A stretch of 10,734 nucleotides of DNA from an uncultured Clostridium sp. (GTDB lineage: Bacteria > Bacillota > Clostridia > UBA1212 > UBA1255), in NCBI GenBank assembly GCA_900555605.1, contig USLW01000043.1, positions 1-10,734 on the forward strand. The letters run 5' to 3'. The notes beneath the pieces are model-generated. The model was not told the origin of the DNA and did no database searches. It saw nothing but the letters and a program-made list of their open reading frames with translations. Made by a program: the position numbers and the translations under genes. Below, in pieces: positions 4,876 to 10,734 of the stretch (positions within the stretch are counted from its first letter, which is position 1; the number at the start of each line of letters is the position of its first letter).

Positions 4876-5013
4876 CTACAAGTGATCTGCTATGTGCCAG
4901 CAAGCATCGCCGTTGTGATACCACGGCACTTTATCAGGAATCTCCTGAAACCTCTTTAAGGGATTGGGATTATCTCCACAGTCTGACTTTTGACGGGCTA
5001 AAGAGGATAAACA
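4876..5013 (-). other. Open in-frame stretch after the immunity gene stop, possible coding remnant
   Basis: Directly after the TAG ending the 82-aa gene, the same frame stays open for 45 codons. It encodes CLSSLARQKSDCGDNPNPLK then RFQEIPDKVPWYHNGDACWH and IADHL, ending TAG at 4876-4878. The second half has a protein-like composition with several Trp and His. No start codon is evident, so it may be the cut-off tail of an older toxin or target gene. A short hairpin (TCAGGA-ATC-TCCTGA, 4934-4948) and an 8-bp inverted repeat (CCTCTTTA 4951-4958, TAAAGAGG 4999-5006) overlap it. Confidence 0.3.
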
Positions 5014-5262
5014 CTAATCTGCCATCTTAATTGAATCTAAAATGTTTTTCAACTTTTCTCCTCCAATGTTGGCATCTAGTAAATCATCAACGCTATCAAA
5101 GACCTGCTTTTTTTGGTTGCCCTCTAAATTCTCCATTAACCAATATTCCACACGTCTCTTTTTTAGGAATTTTTTTATACAAAAACAAGCGAGGCAATAA
5201 TGTTTTCCTTTGTAATCAAATTCTATTTCTCCGTGAGCATTTAAAAGTTTTTCTATATCCAC
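5014..5262 (-). CDS. Candidate immunity protein for the main Rhs toxin (82 aa)
   Basis: The protein reads MDIEKLLNAHGEIEFDYKGK, then HYCLACFCIKKFLKKRRVEY, and ends GEKLKNILDSIKMAD. It is small, soluble and of mixed charge, with no membrane helix or signal peptide. The start is GTG at 5260-5262, four bases after the toxin gene's TAG. Its ribosome-binding site, AGGTGG, lies inside the last toxin codons 7 nt upstream, so translation is coupled to the toxin. That position directly after a polymorphic-toxin C-terminus is the standard place for a cognate immunity gene. It is distinctly AT-rich compared with the Rhs body, as expected of a horizontally exchanged toxin/immunity module. I recognise no named immunity family. 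The pattern of a short fold with I.F.YKGK.Y and a later YWLMENL strand is compatible with an alpha/beta immunity protein, but that is a guess. Confidence 0.75.
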   Translation of the reverse strand: MDIEKLLNAHGEIEFDYKGKHYCLACFCIKKFLKKRRVEYWLMENLEGNQKKQVFDSVDDLLDANIGGEKLKNILDSIKMAD

Positions 5263-5266
5263 TTTT

Positions 5267-8200
5267 CTACCACCTCGATCTCCACAAGTTATTTATAGGC
5301 TCGGACCATGGATTAGAATTAGGAAAATTTATTTTGTGACCATGAGGAATAGAGTGATATTTTGGGCCGCCATGGTTTGTGTAGTCAAGTTGGAAAGTAG
5401 CCTTTCCGTTTACATTATAGAATCTGGTGTTTGTTACTTTTCCGTTTTTTATTGCACTTTGTGATGATAGAGGTTTTCCCGTTTTTCCTAATTTCCCAGC
5501 GACCTGTGTATTTCTCAATGCCTGTGTAGCTCGCCCTGCTCCTCCAGTGATAGCGCCAGTTATTGAGCCTTTCATAAAGCCATCAGCACCACCTTCAAGT
5601 GCAGCTTTACCAGCACCTTTCCAACTTCCGGTTGATACACGATGACTTATAGCTCCTCCAGCGGCTCCTGTAGTTGCACCAATTGCACCACCAATTACTG
5701 CGCCTTTTAGTGCTCCAGCTGCAATAAAGCCAGCTACACCAGCACCAGCGCCACCTATGGCAACTGTTACAATCGCAGCAGCGGCTATAAACGCTGCACC
5801 GACCAACAATTTTGTTGCCCAAGAAGGCCATGTGCCATCCTCGTCGGTCATGTTTACAGGATTATTGCCGCAGTAAGCAAACAGATTCATTCCGGTTACA
5901 TTACCGGTTGTCAGCTGGCTATCCGCATGAATAAACCGCCCAACCTCTGGATCATAATACCGGCTCTGCAAATAATAAAATCCTGTCTCATTGTCGTAAT
6001 AGTATCCTCTGTACCGGAACGGGTTCAGATACCCGATATGCCCGGTGCTCGTGACTGTGTTTCCCTCACCATCCTCAATACGAATCAGCTTTCCCCAGCT
6101 GTCATATATATATTTTGCCTCTATAGTATACCCGCTGCTTACCGATCGTGCAATCCCCGTCACGTCCCCCTGCGCGTTTTTCAGGTATACATAGTAGCAC
6201 CCGTTATACCGGAATCCCATGATGCTTCCCGTATCGTCATAGTAAAAATAAAACGCGTTTGTGCTTCCCGTTCCTGTGTATTGGATCAGGATTTGTCCGT
6301 TCATCACAAGGTATTTTGTTGTTACACCGTTTACCGTCTTCTGCGTCCGGATTCCCTCCTCGTTATACAAATAGCTCGCCGTAAGGTTCTTGCTCGTACT
6401 GCTTGCCCCTGCCAGCCTTCGCCCCTGCTTCCATGTAAAGGTATATGTCCCGTTCAGATACGACAGCGGATTCCCACCTCCGTCGTATGTAATGCTCTTC
6501 CCGTGATAGCTGGTCAGTTTGTCCTTCCAGCTTCCGTCATATCCGTATATGATCTCCGCAATCGGCGTATACCAGCTTAAATCTGTTGCCGTCGTATACG
6601 CATACTCTTTCTTTTTCTTTAAATTTCCGCCCTCATACTCATACGTAATCGTTTTGTTCAGGATCAGGTTATCCTCCCGGATCAGCTGGTTTCTATGATC
6701 ATATTCGTATGAGACGCTTTTCGACGTTCCCTTCTCCGGATCGTATTCCGTGTAGCCTGTAATATTTCCCTTTTTGTCATAATAGTACGCATAGTTTACC
6801 GGTTCCTTCACAACACTTCCGCTGCTTGCATTCCGGATCTCATACCCCATTCCTGAAATCCGCTCGCTGGCGCTGTCTGTGTATCCCTCGTATGCATCGT
6901 ATTCATACCATGTGCTCAGCTGATAATTGGTTCCCGTGATCGCGCTTGTTTTCTTTGACGCGACTCTTTCCAGCTTATCGCGCGTATACATTTCATACAG
7001 CATGGTTCCGTCATAAAATGCCGTGCTTAAGGTTCCTTTCCGGTTGTATTCATATCTCACGGACATGTTTAAGCTGCCGGCGGTCTGATAATGCATGGTC
7101 GTCTGCTTGCTGCTTCCGTCAAAATCCTGGTACGTATAACGGATCTGCTCTCCGCCGCTTCCTATCACGCTGCTCAGGCGGTCTCTTCCGTCGTAATCGT
7201 ACAGCCACGTGACGCCGTTTTCATGGTCCGTAACCTTTCCTACCTGACCGGAGCCGTTATAGTCGTACAAATATTTCGTGCTGCCGTTATCGCTGACTGC
7301 GATCAGCCTTCCGTCCTCGTCATATTCATATCCCATCACCTGATTATTTCCGTATGTCAGGCTGGTCATCTCTCCCGTAGTGCTGCTGTAGCCATAACGC
7401 GCAAGCTGCTGTCCTCCTGCCGTTACCGTATACGGCCGGGTATATCCGTCATACGTAAATCCATATGAAAACCCATTCTGTGTGATGGTGCTGATCTGGT
7501 CTCCGGTATAGGTATATGTAACCGTTTCTCCCGGGTCCTCATCCTCAAATTCCGACTCCGTAACCGATGTCACACGCCCCACTGCGTCATACGTATACGT
7601 TTTCAGCCGGCTTTCATTATCCCGCTCCTCGGTAAGCCGTCCTATGCTGTCATATTCATACCATTTGATGTACCCGTTGGGATCCGTTTCTTTTGTTAAC
7701 TGCCTGTAGTCCGCAGTATATTCGTACAGCGTCCGTGATAGATCCACCATCATCCACGCACCGCTGTCCTGTTTGAATTGATAGATCAGGAATTTGCATA
7801 CCGGATTGCCGTAGCTGGGGCCGCCTGAGCCGTAAACATATTGGGTAATCAGATATTCATCCTCCGTTCCCGCCGTCTCTTTATTCCGTATGACCGTTGC
7901 CATATCTGTCAGCAGCCTGCTGCCGTTATATGTATACGATATGCTTTCTTTGATATTTCCGTCTTCTTTGATGATTTCTGTTGCAGCCTTGGATACATAG
8001 GTCGGGTGGTACGTATACTCTGTCGTATGGATTCCATATTGGATCTTTGTCGGGTAACCGTTGGCATTGTATGTATAAAATGTCCCTCCATCCATTTTAT
8101 ACAGCATGACATCGTCAAAATATCCGTCATTTGCCTGATTTCCATAGGTCAGTACAATCCGGATCCGGTTATATGCCCGCGTCGTCTTCAGCACGCCGTA

Positions 8201-10734
8201 TGTATTCTGCCAATCCGATATCAGGGGATGAAACGCAGCGCTTACAATGGCTCCGGCACTGCTGCTTCCTGTATCGGTATCCAGATACGCCGCAATCCGC
8301 ACCTCAAATGTTCTGCTGTTCCAGCCCGATACCAGTGCCGCTGCTTTTCCCCGGGCGCCGAATAGAAAGGTATCTCCTGCTTCTCCATTGACATAGATAT
8401 CCTGGTATACAGTCGTCGTAACGCCCGGCGTTCCCGTCATTTTCAGCATCTGGTCGCTGATCGTATACGTGCCGGTTGTTCCCAGCTTGCTCCACTGATA
8501 ATTTCCATGACTAAACGGGCTGTTTTCCACGAAATTCAAATGACCGCCTGCCGCCGCGCTTTCCTCTATTTGCATATCGTCTACGTAAGCCGTTCCGTTT
8601 GCCTGCAAAAAAAGAACGCGGCATACAACTAAATCTAAATTTGCTGAAGTTACCGTCACACTTTTTGACATCCGGATCCAATCAGACGTGCTTTTTGTCT
8701 CCACTGCGCTTCTTTCCGTCACCCATTGGTCGTCCTCATTAAAATATCCGATCTCTAAGCATATTCCGCCGCCGCTGGTCTGCAGTGAGATGATTTTCAT
8801 ATATACGCTGAAGGTAAATGTCGTCCCCGGCGCAATATATTTCAAGTTTTCAAGTCTTCCGTCAACCTGCGTGCCGCTGTCCTTTGTAAGCTTATAGCTG
8901 TAATTTCCCGTACGGGCAAAGGCAGCAGACCGTTCCATGGTTAAGCCGCTGGCATATATATCATTTCCCTGCGGAACACATTCCGCCCCGCCATATATCA
9001 TATGGTTTCTCACCAGCGGGATCTCGTCTGACTGGAAACGCACCAAATTCCGCCGTTTTGATGTATTCTGGTACTGCTGAAAGACGGCGCGGCCTTCATG
9101 GTCCACAATCCCAGTGGTCCTGCCGTAGCTGTCAAAGGATACATATTCTGTTCCCCGGTAATTTCCGTTATATCTGTGTTCCACCACCGTCCGACCCGGC
9201 TCATAGGTAAAATTCATCCGTTCGGCAGGAAGCCCTCCCTGCTGGGAAAGAATCGAGACGCCCCCTATGATATACTGGCTGCGGATTGTCTGAAAACTGA
9301 ACGAAAAGAAATTTTCACCGACCGCATGCGCATACCGGAATAAATGGCTTTCGATACTCGTATCAAAACTCGTACTGCGGTTATCCGCATACCGAATAGA
9401 CGACAGGTTGCCGTTTGTATAACTGTACTGGATCGTCTGTCCGGCAGATGTCATGCCGGTCAGCTGATTGGTTGACGAATCATAGGTAAAGCTGATGGCT
9501 ACGTTGCCGCCGTCCCTTGCCTCGGTAAGCCGCGTAATTCCATTTACCGCCGCATAAGTATAGGTTCGTTCGTTTCCTGCCGTGTCTTTTTCCTTGATGA
9601 TATTCCCAAGGGCGTTAAAATGCATTTGATTGCCGTCGCCGTCCTCCAGCAGATAGGTGTAGGACGCATTGTTTCCCGGCTTTGTGAGGATGACATTTCC
9701 ATTCTCTTCTGAAATATATTCGGCGGTATCCGCTGCGGACTGTTTGAAAAAATGTCTGCCTCCGTCTCCGTCCGTATAAATCAGATAACGGTTTCCCGAA
9801 ATTGTGGTCTCCGTGACGGTCCGGATCAGGTTCAGACGCCAGCCGTGGCCATATAACGTATCAAGCGTTGTGGTAATTCCGTCTGCCGCTTCACTCAGAA
9901 TGTATGTGTGGGATACGGACAGCGGCATGCGCAGACCATAAGTGGACAGATCCTCATGGACATAAATCATATCCCCGGTGTAATCCGTCACATACACGGT
10001 CCCGCTTCTGCCGATGGATAGACTGTGGGTGGACCGGTGATCCGCAAAGCCCGTATGACTGGTATAGGTAATTGCCAGCGTCGGATACAGCGATGTATCC
10101 GAACCGCGGCGGGACTGGAAGCTCGCGTACGCTAAGTCAGAAGTGGCGGTGCTTTCTTCCTTGCCGTATTTCAGCATAATTCCGTAATGATTGCCCGCAT
10201 TGCGGTACCACTGATCCACCAGCTTGGTGAGTACCCATATCTTATCCATATTGGCGGAGGATTGATAGCAATTGATCACATCAATCACATCTGTGCCCAC
10301 GCCCCCTGCTGTCATGGCCGGCTGATTGTTCCACGTCAGATTGGTGGGACTCCAGGACCGCAGCACTTCATACACCTCCAGATCCAGCGCATTGGCGCTG
10401 TTCCAGGTGCTGTAAAAGGTTTGATAATACGTCAGATACGCGCTGCAGATCCGATCCGTCGTTTTCAGGCTCGGCAGCGTAAAATTCACATAGGCCCGCA
10501 GCTTTCCGTACGAGGTCCCGCTTTCACGTCCGATATAAATGTTGGACCAGATATTCATGGAATTGCTGTCCGGCGATTTGGAATATACGGTGGCGTCCTG
10601 GATCGCCGCGGCTGTGGACGGTGTATATGTAGTAGGATCGATTTTCACCGGGAATACGCGCTCCGGCGCATGGATCCATTCCGCCGAGGCGCTGACGGTC
10701 ACCAGATAGCTGCCGCTCTGTCCTGTATGTTCCG
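5267..10734 (-). CDS. Rhs/YD-repeat polymorphic toxin, WapA-like, 5' end outside the window
   Basis: The frame is open to the right edge (residues before the GTG at 10700-10702 read EHTGQSGSYL), so the N-terminus and any signal peptide lie outside; at least 1,821 residues are present. In order: a DNRLRE/WapA-like N-terminal beta domain (about 10610-10070; IYIGRESG, RAYVNFTLPSL, LTWNNQP); a lead-in to the first YD block (about 9990-9050); two tandem jelly-roll domains resembling carbohydrate-binding modules (about 9010-8550 ending YVDDMQIEE, and 8545-8080 ending YFDDVMLYK); and a long YD-repeat shell (about 8080-6010) with many Y-x-Y-D/Y-x-Y-x-G motifs. The conserved core end follows (6010-5840; ETGFYYLQSRYYDPEVGRF, NLFAYCGNNPVNMTDEDG), then the variable toxin. 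YD shells enclose the C-terminal toxin until delivery. The sugar-binding-like domains and lack of PAAR/VgrG context favour a secreted, wall-associated Gram-positive protein. Stop TAG at 5267-5269. Confidence 0.93.
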   Translation of the reverse strand, partial: EHTGQSGSYLVTVSASAEWIHAPERVFPVKIDPTTYTPSTAAAIQDATVYSKSPDSNSMNIWSNIYIGRESGTSYGKLRAYVNFTLPSLKTTDRICSAYLTYYQTFYSTWNSANALDLEVYEVLRSWSPTNLTWNNQPAMTAGGVGTDVIDVINCYQSSANMDKIWVLTKLVDQWYRNAGNHYGIMLKYGKEESTATSDLAYASFQSRRGSDTSLYPTLAITYTSHTGFADHRSTHSLSIGRSGTVYVTDYTGDMIYVHEDLSTYGLRMPLSVSHTYILSEAADGITTTLDTLYGHGWRLNLIRTVTETTISGNRYLIYTDGDGGRHFFKQSAADTAEYISEENGNVILTKPGNNASYTYLLEDGDGNQMHFNALGNIIKEKDTAGNERTYTYAAVNGITRLTEARDGGNVAISFTYDSSTNQLTGMTSAGQTIQYSYTNGNLSSIRYADNRSTSFDTSIESHLFRYAHAVGENFFSFSFQTIRSQYIIGGVSILSQQGGLPAERMNFTYEPGRTVVEHRYNGNYRGTEYVSFDSYGRTTGIVDHEGRAVFQQYQNTSKRRNLVRFQSDEIPLVRNHMIYGGAECVPQGNDIYASGLTMERSAAFARTGNYSYKLTKDSGTQVDGRLENLKYIAPGTTFTFSVYMKIISLQTSGGGICLEIGYFNEDDQWVTERSAVETKSTSDWIRMSKSVTVTSANLDLVVCRVLFLQANGTAYVDDMQIEESAAAGGHLNFVENSPFSHGNYQWSKLGTTGTYTISDQMLKMTGTPGVTTTVYQDIYVNGEAGDTFLFGARGKAAALVSGWNSRTFEVRIAAYLDTDTGSSSAGAIVSAAFHPLISDWQNTYGVLKTTRAYNRIRIVLTYGNQANDGYFDDVMLYKMDGGTFYTYNANGYPTKIQYGIHTTEYTYHPTYVSKAATEIIKEDGNIKESISYTYNGSRLLTDMATVIRNKETAGTEDEYLITQYVYGSGGPSYGNPVCKFLIYQFKQDSGAWMMVDLSRTLYEYTADYRQLTKETDPNGYIKWYEYDSIGRLTEERDNESRLKTYTYDAVGRVTSVTESEFEDEDPGETVTYTYTGDQISTITQNGFSYGFTYDGYTRPYTVTAGGQQLARYGYSSTTGEMTSLTYGNNQVMGYEYDEDGRLIAVSDNGSTKYLYDYNGSGQVGKVTDHENGVTWLYDYDGRDRLSSVIGSGGEQIRYTYQDFDGSSKQTTMHYQTAGSLNMSVRYEYNRKGTLSTAFYDGTMLYEMYTRDKLERVASKKTSAITGTNYQLSTWYEYDAYEGYTDSASERISGMGYEIRNASSGSVVKEPVNYAYYYDKKGNITGYTEYDPEKGTSKSVSYEYDHRNQLIREDNLILNKTITYEYEGGNLKKKKEYAYTTATDLSWYTPIAEIIYGYDGSWKDKLTSYHGKSITYDGGGNPLSYLNGTYTFTWKQGRRLAGASSTSKNLTASYLYNEEGIRTQKTVNGVTTKYLVMNGQILIQYTGTGSTNAFYFYYDDTGSIMGFRYNGCYYVYLKNAQGDVTGIARSVSSGYTIEAKYIYDSWGKLIRIEDGEGNTVTSTGHIGYLNPFRYRGYYYDNETGFYYLQSRYYDPEVGRFIHADSQLTTGNVTGMNLFAYCGNNPVNMTDEDGTWPSWATKLLVGAAFIAAAAIVTVAIGGAGAGVAGFIAAGALKGAVIGGAIGATTGAAGGAISHRVSTGSWKGAGKAALEGGADGFMKGSITGAITGGAGRATQALRNTQVAGKLGKTGKPLSSQSAIKNGKVTNTRFYNVNGKATFQLDYTNHGGPKYHSIPHGHKINFPNSNPWSEPINNLWRSRW
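5270..5835 (-). other. Variable C-terminal toxin region of the main Rhs protein
   Basis: About 189 residues follow the core end DEDG. First comes a Gly/Ala-rich hydrophobic stretch (ATKLLVGAAFIAAAAIVTVA and GGAIGATTGAAGGAI), possibly a translocation or membrane-entry segment. A linker follows, then a final domain of about 70 residues: IKNGKVTNTRFYNVNGKATF, QLDYTNHGGPKYHSIPHGHK and INNLWRSRW. The compact set DYTNHG-x-PKYH-x-x-PHGH suggests a metal- or His-dependent nuclease-like active site. From memory, short C-terminal domains with this motif occur in other polymorphic toxins, but I cannot name the family. Composition becomes more AT-rich than the YD body, as expected of an exchangeable tip. 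Confidence 0.65.

Noticed and set aside
5927..6580. Plus-strand open frame antisense to the main Rhs gene, and similar long antisense frames at 7091-8365
   Set aside because: They lie opposite strongly coding YD-repeat sequence, have no ribosome-binding sites, and give His/Cys/Arg/Ile-biased composition typical of antisense shadows.
1..10734. tRNA or rRNA genes
   Set aside because: I saw no cloverleaf with a TTCRANY-type loop and CCA context, and no rRNA-like sequence on either strand by eye.

Overview
The window looks like an accessory stretch of a Gram-positive gut Clostridia genome, most likely Lachnospiraceae-like. This is inferred from family resemblance only: a 23S rRNA methyltransferase with the C-terminal extension seen in clostridia, a TnpX/DUF4368-type large serine recombinase, an IS256-family remnant, and a WapA-like secreted YD-repeat protein instead of a proteobacterial PAAR/VgrG Rhs. 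Everything from 1530 to the right edge that looks functional is on the minus strand, so that part reads from high to low coordinates.

Layout. (1) 1-594 (+): 3' end of an RlmD/RumA-type methyltransferase with a fused extension, translationally coupled to a small companion gene (594-869) that carries an in-frame TGA. (2) 875-1440: an internally deleted IS256-family transposase remnant. A 10-bp direct repeat flanks it, and the right copy runs into a terminator-like hairpin, as if an IS had landed at the terminator of the first operon. (3) 1530-2913 (-): a decaying downstream part of a polymorphic-toxin locus. It holds an orphan Rhs C-terminal cassette with no start codon, whose toxin has tandem Trp/Cys/Lys-rich 9-residue repeats and a hydrophobic tail. 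A coupled 53-aa two-helix membrane protein follows, then fragments of another reading frame, then a 55-aa membrane protein that looks paralogous to the first. (4) about 2900-4870 (-): a large serine recombinase and a small overlapping upstream gene, a mobile unit lodged at the start of the orphan cassette. (5) 5014-10734 (-): the main Rhs/WapA-like gene, whose 5' end is outside the window, followed after 4 bp by a small gene in the immunity position.

How it may work together (inference). The main protein displays or delivers its C-terminal toxin to neighbouring cells, and the adjacent small gene protects the producer. The orphan cassette starts within the conserved core end and shares about 50 of 60 bases with the main gene there. 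Recombination in that segment could swap the main toxin for the Trp-repeat toxin together with its membrane partner. The orphan is currently silent or broken: it has no start, and an A7 run puts the toxin out of frame and fuses its repeat part to the small membrane protein. The least familiar parts are the Trp-repeat membrane toxin with its pair of related two-helix partners, and the main toxin/immunity pair, neither of which I can assign to a named family.
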